Numbered from the stretch's first letter, positions 9,315-17,003 are shown. The stretch is DNA of 64,000 nucleotides from Candidatus Melainabacteria bacterium (GCA_003258795.1 QHMH01000012.1:139380-203379); one strand, 5' to 3'. The notes: a model not told the origin generated them from the sequence alone. Numbers and translations are program-made.

Positions 9315-9733
9315 TTTGCATGTACTCTCAAATATCTGTCAAGCTCTCTTTTTAAAAGTACTTTGTTGCCATAAAGTGTGTTGTTGATAAATACTCTGTT
9401 ATCTATTTTGGGATCAGTAATGAAAAGGCTTGGATATCCACCAATATAATACTCATCAGCCAATCGAGGATTTTTTTCTGCGTTAACCATAACAAAGTTA
9501 AATTTATCTTTGTATATTTTGCTCAATTCTTCATACGTTGGCATAAATCTTCTGCAGAAAGTACACCAGTCTGTGTAAAAAAGTACAACAGAAGGTTTTT
9601 TGCTTTTCAAAGCAAGCTCATATTTTATTCCGATTGCATAATCAGAAGGTTTTTCTTTTTTCTTAGGTGTGACTGCAAAGACAATTGTCGTTGTTATTAA
9701 AAGAGCTAATAATGCAATAACAAACTTTTTCAT
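9311..9733 (-). CDS. Exported thioredoxin-fold protein
   Basis: A 140-residue protein with an N-terminal signal peptide or anchor (residues 1-20, ending VFA) and a single thioredoxin domain. The redox motif is WCTFC (C57, C60) and the cis-proline is in GGYPSLF (P101). Such proteins act outside the cytoplasmic membrane in thiol-disulfide exchange, cytochrome or disulfide maturation. Substrates could include the cysteine-rich secreted proteins in this window, but that is speculation. Overlaps with both neighbours (one base with glgC, four with the HTH gene) indicate one operon. Confidence 0.8.
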   Translation of the reverse strand: MKKFVIALLALLITTTIVFAVTPKKKEKPSDYAIGIKYELALKSKKPSVVLFYTDWCTFCRRFMPTYEELSKIYKDKFNFVMVNAEKNPRLADEYYIGGYPSLFITDPKIDNRVFINNTLYGNKVLLKRELDRYLRVHAK

Positions 9734-10965
9734 TAGAACTTAACTCCCTTTGGAACAACAGTTATTCCGCCTTTTGATACGTAGAAACCTCTTTGTTCGT
9801 CTTCTTCACGGTTGAAACCAATTTTCATTTCTGCAGGGATATTAACATTTTTGTCAATAATTGCACGTCTAATTTCAGCATGACGACCAATTGTTACGTT
9901 TTCCATAAGAATTGATTCTGTTATTTGTGAGTAACTGTTTATTCTAACCTCTGGAGCTAAGATACATCTTGATAAGCTACCACCAGAAATGATACAACCT
10001 TCAGAAACCATTGAGTTTGTTGCCATACCAATTCTGTCGCCTTCTTCCCAGATGAATTTAGCAGGAGGATAATTGTAGTTAAATGTTCTCAAAATCCAAT
10101 CCTTTGAATACAAGTTCAATTCTGGAGAGTAATCAAGCAAGTCCATATTAGATTGCCAATATGCATCAATATTTCCTACATCTTTCCAATAACCTCTTTC
10201 TCTTTCAGACATACCCTTGTAAGTGTTGTCATGGAAGTTGTATATGTATATTTTTTTACCTTCTTTTAAAAGAGTTGGAATGATGTCTTTACCGAAGTCA
10301 TGGTGTGTAACTTCTTTTTTAGCATCGTTATATAGCGCATCTACAAGAATATCTTTTTTAAAAATATAATTACCCATAGAAACCAAACTCATGCTTGGAT
10401 TTCCTGGAATTGTTTTAGGATTTTGTGGTTTTTCTTCAAATCCAACAAGCTCCCAGTTTTCATTGATTTCCATAACTCCAAATTCTGAAGCTTCTTCAAC
10501 AGGAACAGGAATTGCGGAAATTGTTAGGTCTGAGTTTTTAGCCTTGTGATAATCCAACATTTGAGAAACATCCATTTTGTAAATGTGGTCACCACCAAAA
10601 ACACAAACGTGATTAGGATTTATATCGATAATTTGGTTAATATTTTGGAAAATAGCATCTGCTGTACCCATATACCATTCACCACCTGTTCTCATTTGTG
10701 CTGGAACAAGATCTATATATTGATCCAAAAATGGGGAAAGCGACCAACCTCTTGTAATATGTTTGTTCAAAGAGTCTGATTTGTATTGTGTTAAAACTTT
10801 GATTTTATAAAATCCAGAGTTAATGAAATTGTTCAATACAAAGTCGATAATTCTGTATCTTCCACCAAAAGGAACGGCAGGTTTTGCTCTATCTTTTGTC
10901 AATGGAAAAAGTCTTTTTCCTTCGCCACCAGCTAATATCATTACCAAAACATCTTCGTTTGCCAT
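9733..10965 (-). CDS. glgC: Glucose-1-phosphate adenylyltransferase
   Basis: GlgC makes ADP-glucose from glucose-1-phosphate and ATP, the committed step of bacterial glycogen synthesis. The 410-residue product has the nucleotidyltransferase signature GGEGKRLFPLTKDRAKPA near the N-terminus, the sugar-phosphate region GFEEKPQNPK, and a C-terminal left-handed beta-helix ending with the family-typical KGGITVVPKG. I chose ATG 10965 because AGGAG lies five bases before it; a GTG two codons upstream is in frame but lies inside the ribosome site. It is the first gene of an operon with a thioredoxin and a zinc-ribbon regulator. No other glycogen gene is in the window. Confidence 0.96.
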   Translation of the reverse strand: MANEDVLVMILAGGEGKRLFPLTKDRAKPAVPFGGRYRIIDFVLNNFINSGFYKIKVLTQYKSDSLNKHITRGWSLSPFLDQYIDLVPAQMRTGGEWYMGTADAIFQNINQIIDINPNHVCVFGGDHIYKMDVSQMLDYHKAKNSDLTISAIPVPVEEASEFGVMEINENWELVGFEEKPQNPKTIPGNPSMSLVSMGNYIFKKDILVDALYNDAKKEVTHHDFGKDIIPTLLKEGKKIYIYNFHDNTYKGMSERERGYWKDVGNIDAYWQSNMDLLDYSPELNLYSKDWILRTFNYNYPPAKFIWEEGDRIGMATNSMVSEGCIISGGSLSRCILAPEVRINSYSQITESILMENVTIGRHAEIRRAIIDKNVNIPAEMKIGFNREEDEQRGFYVSKGGITVVPKGVKF

Positions 10966-11111
10966 AATCACTCCTGTTACTTTTACTTTATTATTTGATT
11001 TTAATTATAATATAAAACTTTATTTTATGCACTAATTCAAAATAATTATATTTTTAAATTTTTTTCTGGTAAAATGTAATTTGTAATTATAATTAGAAAA
11101 AGATTTTTGAT

Positions 11112-12440
11112 ATGGATAATAACGAAGAAAGAGAAGAATATAAAGAAGAATATAGTGTCTTTTTAAGGCAACTTGAACACAGAAAAAGTGAAGATACAAG
11201 TCTTGCAAAAACTGTTTTTATTATTTTATTAACAACAGTAATTGTAGGCTTTATAATATTGTTTACATCTGGAAGCGAAACAAAAATAAAAAATATTTTT
11301 GGAGAAAATTCTCCAATATCAAAGTTTTTTATCTCGCTTAATCAGAAGAAACAAGAGTCTCCAGGGTTTGTTTCAATCTTTGGGTCAAGAAAAAATATTT
11401 TGCTTTTGGGTGTAGATTCAAACGGTTCAAAAACTGATCCTTGGAGAGGAACTCGTTCAGATACAATTATCTTGATGAATGTTGATTTAAAAACAAAATC
11501 AATAAACGCAATTTCAATTCCTCGTGATAGCAAAGTTTATATCGCAGATGATAAAGGTGTTCAAAAAATAAATTCTGCTCATGCTTTGGGTGGGGTTAGA
11601 CTTACTAAAAAAACTATTGAACAGACTTTTGGTGTAAAAATTAACAAATATATTGTGGTAAGCGATGATGCAGTTGAAAATGTTATAGATGTGTTGGGTG
11701 GATTGCCAATATATGTTGAAAAAGATTTAAATTACGATGATAATGCCGGAAATCTTCATGTACATTTAAGAAAGGGAAACAGAGAACTCACTGGTAGACA
11801 AGCAGTAGGCTATTTGAGGTTTAGACACGATGGGCTTGGTGATATTGGCAGAACACAAAGACAACAATGGTTCTTGAAAAGCCTTTTAGAAAAAGTTCAA
11901 ACCCCAGAAGTTATAGCAAAAGTTCCTGAACTTGTTGAAATAGCTAATAAATATATTAAAACCGACTTGTCACCTTATGAACTTACTCAATATGCACTTA
12001 TGATGAAGAACATTGATGTTAATAAAATTGAAGTTGCAACACTTCCTGGACGTCCAAACAAGAAAGGCTCTTTGAGCTATTGGATTTTAGATCCTGAAAA
12101 AACTCAAGAAGTTATTGATAGACTTATATACAGAGATGTTAAAAAAATGGACAGAGTAGATTTAAAAGCCGGACTTGTTTACAATCCGGAAAAAGAACAA
12201 GAGGCCCTTTTAATCAAAGAAAAGCTTAAAGAACAAGGTATAGAGGTTATTTGTGAGAGAAAAAACTCGACTTCACGTTCATTGTTTATCGCAAACTCTA
12301 ATGATATAACAAACAGGTTCTATAACGATTTGACAGAAAAAATCCCCGAGTTGGCAAACAAACAGTTTGTATATGATGCAAATAAATTCTATTGTCCAAA
12401 AAGTGACTTTATTATAACTGTTCCAACTAAAACGAAATAA
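11112..12440 (+). CDS. LytR-CpsA-Psr (LCP) family glycopolymer transferase
   Basis: A 442-residue membrane-anchored enzyme with one transmembrane helix (32-53) and the LCP domain (about 95-255) outside. LCP proteins transfer polyprenyl-pyrophosphate-linked glycopolymers to peptidoglycan. Signature residues are visible: the LLLGVDS strand, RSDTIILMNV, ISIPRDS and FRHDGLGDIGRTQRQQ with the conserved arginines that hold the pyrophosphate. The C-terminal part (about 355-440) fits a LytR_C domain. It could attach the surface glycans made by glycosyltransferase genes elsewhere in the window, which is inference. An extended -10 (TGGTAAAAT) lies about 35 bases upstream; no good ribosome site is seen. 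Confidence 0.9.
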   Translation: MDNNEEREEYKEEYSVFLRQLEHRKSEDTSLAKTVFIILLTTVIVGFIILFTSGSETKIKNIFGENSPISKFFISLNQKKQESPGFVSIFGSRKNILLLGVDSNGSKTDPWRGTRSDTIILMNVDLKTKSINAISIPRDSKVYIADDKGVQKINSAHALGGVRLTKKTIEQTFGVKINKYIVVSDDAVENVIDVLGGLPIYVEKDLNYDDNAGNLHVHLRKGNRELTGRQAVGYLRFRHDGLGDIGRTQRQQWFLKSLLEKVQTPEVIAKVPELVEIANKYIKTDLSPYELTQYALMMKNIDVNKIEVATLPGRPNKKGSLSYWILDPEKTQEVIDRLIYRDVKKMDRVDLKAGLVYNPEKEQEALLIKEKLKEQGIEVICERKNSTSRSLFIANSNDITNRFYNDLTEKIPELANKQFVYDANKFYCPKSDFIITVPTKTK

Positions 12441-12454
12441 ACTTGAAACAAAAT

Positions 12455-12501
12455 AAAAAAATCTTCGTCTTTTCTGAATAAGGAAGAGGGAGGATTTTTT
12501 T
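12455..12501 (+). terminator. Terminator-like hairpin abutting the sigma-factor start codon
   Basis: Arms 12455-12474 and 12482-12501 can form about 18 pairs out of 20 positions (several G-U, two mismatches). The 3' arm ends in seven T directly before the ATG of the sigma gene. The same arm contains the sigma gene's ribosome site (GGGAGG). It may both end lcp transcripts and hide the ribosome site of the next gene. Confidence 0.5.
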
Positions 12502-13425
12502 ATGTCAGAATTAGCGGAAGTTGTTGTTTGTCAAGAAAAATTTGATTTTGAAGAAACAGAAAAAGTTAAAACATTTAATTCAATATCAAAAGAAGATGAT
12601 ATTCTTCAGATGTATTTGCGTGATATTGGCAAAATTAAACTCATAAATTTTGATGAAGAAAAAAAATTGGGAAAACTCATTAAAGAAGGGACAAAAGAAC
12701 AGGCAGAAATTGCAAAAAGAAAGTTGGTTCAATCAAACTTAAGACTCGTTGTAAGTATTGCAAAAAAATATATCGGGCAAGGCGTTCTCTTTATGGATTT
12801 AGTTCAAGAAGGTTCTCTCGGACTTATTAGAGCAGCCGAAAAGTATGATTATACAAAAGAATTTAAGTTTTCAACCTATGCAACATGGTGGATAAAGCAA
12901 ACGATAATTCGTGCTATATCGAATAATTCTCGCTTAATACGAATTCCAGTCCACATGAGCGATAAGATAAGGAAATATAAAAAGGTGAAAAGTGATCTTG
13001 CTAAAGCCTATGGACGAGAACCGTCTATATATGAAATTGCAGATAAAATGGAGCTTGATGTAAAAAAAATTCAAAAAATAAAAAAATCTTTGATAAAAGA
13101 ACCGATAAGTCTTGATACTCCTGTCACAGATGACTTGATAATTGAGGATTACATTTCCGATGATGACAAAAATCGCCCGGAAGAAAAAGCTGCAAAGAAT
13201 AGTCTTTGTGAAAATATGGATAACTTGCTGACAGTTCTTGACGAGAGAGAGCGAAAAATAATCACTCATAGGTTTGGGATAAAAGGTGCAAAAACGAAAA
13301 CTCTTGAACAAATCGGACATATTCTCGGCTTTTCAAAGGAAAGAATAAGACAGATAGAAGATGCTGCACTGAAAAAATTGCGAAACAAAAAAGAAATCAG
13401 ACACTACAAAGAGTACATAAACTAA
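12502..13425 (+). CDS. RNA polymerase sigma-70 family factor (RpoD-like, group 1/2)
   Basis: A 307-residue sigma factor with regions 1.2 (about 33-62), 2.1-2.4 (75-150), 3 (150-200) and 4 (240-295). Region 2 is nearly canonical: FMDLVQEGSLGLIRAAEKYD and the melting motif YATWWIKQTIIRAI. Region 4.2 has the RpoD-type TLEQIGHILGFSKERIRQIE helix-turn-helix for the -35 box. It lacks the acidic region 1.1 of large primary sigmas. Without the rest of the genome I cannot say whether it is the principal factor or a group 2 sigma of the cyanobacterial kind. The ribosome site lies inside a terminator-like hairpin, and a strong terminator follows the gene. Confidence 0.9.
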   Translation: MSELAEVVVCQEKFDFEETEKVKTFNSISKEDDILQMYLRDIGKIKLINFDEEKKLGKLIKEGTKEQAEIAKRKLVQSNLRLVVSIAKKYIGQGVLFMDLVQEGSLGLIRAAEKYDYTKEFKFSTYATWWIKQTIIRAISNNSRLIRIPVHMSDKIRKYKKVKSDLAKAYGREPSIYEIADKMELDVKKIQKIKKSLIKEPISLDTPVTDDLIIEDYISDDDKNRPEEKAAKNSLCENMDNLLTVLDERERKIITHRFGIKGAKTKTLEQIGHILGFSKERIRQIEDAALKKLRNKKEIRHYKEYIN

Positions 13426-13427
13426 AA

Positions 13428-13456
13428 TGGCGGGGGTTTACCCCCGCCAAAACTTT
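13428..13456 (+). terminator. Strong Rho-independent terminator after the sigma-factor gene
   Basis: A perfect 9-bp G/C-rich stem (TGGCGGGGG with CCCCCGCCA) around a TTTA loop, followed by AAACTTTTT. It lies between two convergent genes and may also stop minus-strand transcription from hipA1. Confidence 0.92.
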
Positions 13457-13481
13457 TTATATTTTGGAAAGTAGCGTAAAT

Positions 13482-14591
13482 TTACTGATTGATAAGTTTT
13501 TTACACTTATCTTTAATTTCAAGAGCTATATTTTTTGCAAAAGTATTTTTTATTCCAATATTTTTTGCTACGTCCAAAATGTCATCAATAGTTGGATTTT
13601 TACCCTCTCCATTGATTGTTGTTGCATGTTCGCCATTGAATGATGAACTATATGTTAAATCATAAGCCGGGGATAAGTGCCATTCTTTTCTTTTAGTGTC
13701 AAACAAAAATGAGAAATTTTTTGAATGGTCATCCCTATTATGTGCAAAAACATTGAAACACATTAACTTAAAGAGTTGCTCAACGTCTTGATAATTTTTG
13801 GTGAGTTCCAATGTTAACTTCATCAAAATGTTATAATCAAGATTTGGTAATCTATGACTTGTTTCCAAAAGTCCACTTACAGAAACCATATGTATTTTTT
13901 CGCCATTTTTTCTATCAAATCTCTTTACACCAAAATATCCACTACAAATTTTTGATGGAAATAATTTAGTTTCTAACATATTTATACCACAGTCTTTTGC
14001 GACAAGAGAGTATTGATATTCTTGCTCTCCTATATTTTTAGAATCTATTGATGATGGGAATTTTATAATCCAATCTTCACCGTTTATTTTAGTTAAAATT
14101 TTAGGTCTTGCACCACCTGAAGAACCACCAAGCTTAAAAAGTTCATCAAGGTTGTCAGAATTTTCTGATCCTAAAATTTTTGAACATTCTGAAGCTAAAA
14201 TATCTAAATCATAATCCTTATCGACAATTTCAAAGCGATGTTCAGGTTTATAGCTTAAAGCTCCCATTCCACAATTTTGCACAATGGCAAGACGGTTTAA
14301 ATAGTCAATAAAATTTGGATTGATTTTATTTTTTAATAGTAGCCTATCAACAAGTAATCTGCCCCACCCGTCTGGCAGACTATCATTAAAAACCCCAAAT
14401 AAACCGTTAAATGGTTCGAAATTAGGTACAAAAACTTTTTTTTCTAAAGGCAGACTAAACGGAGAAATGCTAAAACCCTCATTCAACCAACTTTCATCAT
14501 ATTCAAAAGCAACAAGATTATCTTTTGTTGTTGCCAATGTCCCAACTAAAGTTTCATTAAAATAAACTTTTAAATATTTATAGTTATCCAT
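13482..14591 (-). CDS. hipA: HipA-family serine/threonine kinase toxin (module 1)
   Basis: A 369-residue HipA-like protein. HipA kinases phosphorylate targets such as glutamyl-tRNA synthetase and stop growth until a partner HipB neutralises them. An N-terminal HipA_N-like region (about 5-110) precedes the kinase core, with the glycine-rich GGSSGGARPK (155-164), the ATP-lysine in IIKFP (K177), the catalytic HNRDDHSKN (D287/D288, N292) and the metal-binding AYDLT (D311). All key residues are present, so it should be active. It overlaps hipB1 by eight bases. It shares the fold but little sequence with the second HipA at 15410-16630, so the two modules are not a recent duplication. Confidence 0.88.
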   Translation of the reverse strand: MDNYKYLKVYFNETLVGTLATTKDNLVAFEYDESWLNEGFSISPFSLPLEKKVFVPNFEPFNGLFGVFNDSLPDGWGRLLVDRLLLKNKINPNFIDYLNRLAIVQNCGMGALSYKPEHRFEIVDKDYDLDILASECSKILGSENSDNLDELFKLGGSSGGARPKILTKINGEDWIIKFPSSIDSKNIGEQEYQYSLVAKDCGINMLETKLFPSKICSGYFGVKRFDRKNGEKIHMVSVSGLLETSHRLPNLDYNILMKLTLELTKNYQDVEQLFKLMCFNVFAHNRDDHSKNFSFLFDTKRKEWHLSPAYDLTYSSSFNGEHATTINGEGKNPTIDDILDVAKNIGIKNTFAKNIALEIKDKCKKLINQ

Positions 14592-14862
14592 TTATAACCT
14601 CATCAATGGATGTGTAACTTTTATGGTTGAATAGATTGTCAAAATCTTTGTCTAAATCAAGAGCGATAGCGATTTTAATCAAAGAAGATAATGAAATCTC
14701 GTATTTTGACTCAAATCTTTTTACAGAACCTAAACTCACCCCAGATTTTTGTGCAAGTTCGACCTGTGAGATTTTTAATTTTTTTCTTCTATCTTGAATT
14801 TTTAAAACAAGATTTTTAATAATTTCGGTTGGAGTTTTTTGATTAAATAAAAAATTATTCAT
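14584..14862 (-). CDS. hipB: HipB-like XRE antitoxin (module 1)
   Basis: A 92-residue protein with an XRE helix-turn-helix at about 20-75 (QVELAQKSGVSLGSVKRFE). It should neutralise the HipA encoded just downstream and repress the operon. The ATG at 14862 is the only in-frame Met before the HTH and has no ribosome site. A near-consensus promoter (TTGACA, 17 bases, TAATAT) ends seven bases before it, so the mRNA is predicted to begin at the ATG. The -10 is buried in a perfect 14-bp palindrome, the likely operator. Confidence 0.85.
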   Translation of the reverse strand: MNNFLFNQKTPTEIIKNLVLKIQDRRKKLKISQVELAQKSGVSLGSVKRFESKYEISLSSLIKIAIALDLDKDFDNLFNHKSYTSIDEVING

Positions 14863-14863
14863 A

Positions 14864-14918
14864 GATAATATATTATCCTAAAGTGGCAAAAATGTCAAGT
14901 ATTAGACAATATATTATC
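14864..14918 (-). promoter_or_regulatory. hipBA1 promoter with two palindromic operators
   Basis: On the minus strand: -35 TTGACA (14898-14893), 17-base spacer, -10 TAATAT (14875-14870), then seven bases to the ATG. A perfect palindrome GATAATATATTATC covers the -10 (14864-14877). A near copy with one change, GACAATATATTATC, lies upstream of the -35 (14905-14918). The centres are 41 bp apart, close to four helical turns. Confidence 0.8.
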
Positions 14919-14995
14919 CAAAACTTTATAGAATATTTTGACACAAATAGCCAAATATAAAAAACAAAACTTATGCTTATTTCTAAAATTATTTT

Positions 14996-15013
14996 GACCT
15001 TTTATCGAAGGTT
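14996..15013 (-). repeat. Dispersed palindromic repeat, copy A (inverted)
   Basis: GACCTTTTATCGAAGGTT is the reverse-complement version of the 18-bp consensus GACCGTCGATAAACGGTC. The stem G-C pair of the consensus is replaced by T-A (a compensatory change), and the terminal pair is G-T. Confidence 0.55.
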
Positions 15014-15265
15014 AAGAAATTATAAAATATTTTCTTTTTATAAGGTACTTTTGGTGGCAAAAGTACCGCAAAACCACCGACACGCCTTCGTTCACATCAA
15101 TACAATAACTCACCCAAAGTCGAATAACTCGGGGGTAAATGAGGGGTTAATTAACTTTTGATACAAAATTCAACTTCTCTGTTTGTTATTGATAGTTCAC
15201 TCTCGGCTATCGTCGGGAAAAAGTGACAGCTATGTTCAACCCCAACGATATTTTTCTTTTCATTT

Positions 15266-15283
15266 TCCCGTCGATAAACGGTC
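15266..15283 (+). repeat. Dispersed palindromic repeat, copy B
   Basis: TCCCGTCGATAAACGGTC, 16 of 18 bases identical to the consensus, followed by AAAAAATTATGAAATATTT, which resembles the tail of copy A. Confidence 0.7.
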
Positions 15284-15409
15284 AAAAAATTATGAAATAT
15301 TTCAACTGAAATTTTGTTAATTGTAATTGAGTCGTACTATTCTACTTTGAATAACAAAATGAAAATATTTAACACATAAAAATTTAGATTACATTTTCCT
15401 ATTTTATTG

Positions 15410-16630
15410 CTATTCGTTAAAGTTTTTAAGATTTCTTGTACAGTTTTTTAAAACAACATTAAAAATATCGTTGCCAACCGTATTCTCAAATGTTTGAGAA
15501 GTTTCTTTTACAATGTCTGGTAAAATTTTACATTGATTTATTAGTATTTTTTTGACTTGTGTATAACTTATACCAATATCTTTTGCCATTCTTTCAAAAT
15601 GTCTTGGATAAATTTTTTCACTTTCATAATATCCACCGATTTTCATCGCCATTTTTGAAGATAATTCAGGATATATACATGTGCAAAGTATATCGTATGC
15701 TGGTGCAAATACAATTTCTCCATTATCATAATGTAGAATAGAAAAATTCTTTCCGTGTGCATCATTATTGCCAATAAGGTAATTGAAAATCATTAGTTCT
15801 ACAAATTGTTTAATTGAAACAGCTGGTCTTGTTGTCATTTTTAAGATTTCTATACATCTTTTAAAATCAACGCCACCTTCAGATTGATATTTGTATGCGC
15901 TTGGAATATTGGAAGCTTGGCAAAAATCCTCCTGATGAATCCTTTTAATCTTGCCATCGATTACTTCCCTATCATATCTTTTGATTAGGAAATAATTCGT
16001 GTCGTTTGCCTTTCCAATTTTTATATTTGGAATTTCGATGCCTAAATTTTCAGCAACTTTTAAACAAATATATTCATTTTCAATAGATTCCTTTAATCCG
16101 CTAATTGCAGGCTTCAAAATATGTGTTGAAGGAACATTATCATCTGGAATTGCAATTTTATCATTTATAACAACAACAGCTGTTTTATCTTGTGCGCCAG
16201 CTAATGACAATCTTTTGTCTGATCCTAAAGCCAAAGGTTTTGTAGGTAATTCTTTTATGTATTTTTCAAGTTCGTCCTCTGATAAAAGATTTCCTTTAAT
16301 CTCATAATATTCTTTCAAGTTTTTAGGTTTCTCTTCAAAAAATGCAACTGCCCCAGCACAATCGTAACCGATTGCACTAAGCATAGAAAAATCATTTTTG
16401 GGATTTATGCCATATTTTTTTCCAATGGCGATTCTAACATGTTCACTTTCTGGTAATAAGCCATTGAAAAATCCATTGCAATCTTTATTTAGATATATTT
16501 CTTCTCTAATTGGTAATGATAATGATAACTGATTTTTTGCTTTTTTATCATATTGAAAACAAATTTCACCCTTGTCATTTTTTGACAATATTCCAACATA
16601 ATTATTATTTATATAAACCAAATCACTCAT
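15410..16630 (-). CDS. hipA: HipA-family serine/threonine kinase toxin (module 2)
   Basis: A 406-residue HipA with the full set of features seen in the E. coli enzyme. The autophosphorylation loop is RLSLAGAQDKTAV with Ser142 in the place of E. coli Ser150. ILKP supplies the ATP lysine (K172), FNYLIGNNDAHGKNF the catalytic Asp290 and Asn295, and APAYDIL the metal-binding Asp313. HQEDFCQA (232-239) is another family hallmark. It starts six bases after hipB2 behind a GAAGG ribosome site. The module sits between copies of a dispersed palindromic repeat. Confidence 0.93.
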   Translation of the reverse strand: MSDLVYINNNYVGILSKNDKGEICFQYDKKAKNQLSLSLPIREEIYLNKDCNGFFNGLLPESEHVRIAIGKKYGINPKNDFSMLSAIGYDCAGAVAFFEEKPKNLKEYYEIKGNLLSEDELEKYIKELPTKPLALGSDKRLSLAGAQDKTAVVVINDKIAIPDDNVPSTHILKPAISGLKESIENEYICLKVAENLGIEIPNIKIGKANDTNYFLIKRYDREVIDGKIKRIHQEDFCQASNIPSAYKYQSEGGVDFKRCIEILKMTTRPAVSIKQFVELMIFNYLIGNNDAHGKNFSILHYDNGEIVFAPAYDILCTCIYPELSSKMAMKIGGYYESEKIYPRHFERMAKDIGISYTQVKKILINQCKILPDIVKETSQTFENTVGNDIFNVVLKNCTRNLKNFNE

Positions 16631-16635
16631 TGTTT

Positions 16636-16842
16636 TTATCCTTCAATTTCTATTTTTAATCCCAACATTTGACAAACTTGAAGAATTTTGCCAATTTGTG
16701 CTGTTTCTTTGCCGTTTTCTAAATCGACAATAAAACGAACCCCGACATTTGCAGAAATAGCTAAATCAGCTTGAGTTAAACCTTGTGATTTTCTTGTATT
16801 CTTTATTACTTTTCCAATTTCAGAAACGTTATTTATTTGCAT
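16636..16842 (-). CDS. hipB: HipB-like XRE antitoxin (module 2)
   Basis: A 68-residue XRE protein (start at ATG 16842). The helix-turn-helix occupies most of the chain, with TRKSQGLTQADLAISANVG and the FIVDLENGKET turn typical of antitoxins of the HipB/y4mF group. A longer frame starting at 16896 would run through the promoter and operator, so I reject it. The -10 lies 22 bases upstream of the chosen ATG and AAAGG gives a weak ribosome site. It should repress its own operon through the paired TTTTAC-N6-GTAAAA sites. Confidence 0.88.
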   Translation of the reverse strand: MQINNVSEIGKVIKNTRKSQGLTQADLAISANVGVRFIVDLENGKETAQIGKILQVCQMLGLKIEIEG

Positions 16843-16847
16843 AAAAA

Positions 16848-16915
16848 TTTTACCTTTCGGTAAAATTATATCAAATTTGTATAGAAAGTCAAACAATTTT
16901 TACCGAGCAGTAAAA
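16848..16915 (-). promoter_or_regulatory. hipBA2 promoter with two palindromic operators
   Basis: On the minus strand: -35 TTGACT (16892-16887), 16-base spacer, -10 TATAAT (16870-16865). Two palindromes of the form TTTTAC-N6-GTAAAA flank it, at 16848-16865 (over the transcription start) and 16898-16915 (just upstream of the -35), 50 bp centre to centre. The sequence is unrelated to the module 1 operator. Confidence 0.8.
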
Positions 16916-16930
16916 TTTATGCTTATCTAT

Positions 16931-16988
16931 TATACATTTACCCCCACTTATCCCTCATTTACCCTTCATTTACCCTTCATTTACCCCC
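16931..16988 (+). repeat. Short tandem repeat, 11-bp unit TCATTTACCCT
   Basis: Three adjoining copies at 16955-16987, with one or two decayed copies before them (CATTTACCCCC, CTTATCCC). The same unit in reverse complement occurs once at 15131-15146 on the other side of hipBA2. It merges at its right end with palindromic repeat copy C. Confidence 0.7.
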
Positions 16989-17003
16989 CATCGATAAACG
17001 GTC
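16986..17003 (+). repeat. Dispersed palindromic repeat, copy C
   Basis: CCCCATCGATAAACGGTC; shares the exact 16-base core TCGATAAACGGTCAAA (running to 17006) with copies B and D, while the left arm has decayed. Confidence 0.7.

Larger units (their letters stand above)
14919..15409. other. Gene-free stretch between the two hipBA modules
   Basis: About 490 bases without a convincing gene. It holds two copies of the dispersed palindrome (14996-15013 and 15266-15283), each followed by a related AAATTAT(A/G)AAATATTT tail. It also holds a small inverted repeat (GGTACTTTTG...CAAAAGTACC at about 15043-15065) and GGGGGTAAATGAGGGG (15131-15146), which is the reverse complement of the tandem-repeat unit found beyond module 2. 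A 62-codon frame at 14973-15161 has no ribosome site or family features and I do not call it. The rest shows nothing I recognise. Confidence 0.6.

Noticed and set aside
14973..15161. 62-codon frame in the gap between hipBA modules
   Set aside because: No ribosome site, contains repeat-like sequence, low similarity to any protein style in the window.
16843..16896. Longer HipB2 from ATG 16896
   Set aside because: It would be translated through the -10 box and an operator palindrome; the promoter places the mRNA start downstream of it.
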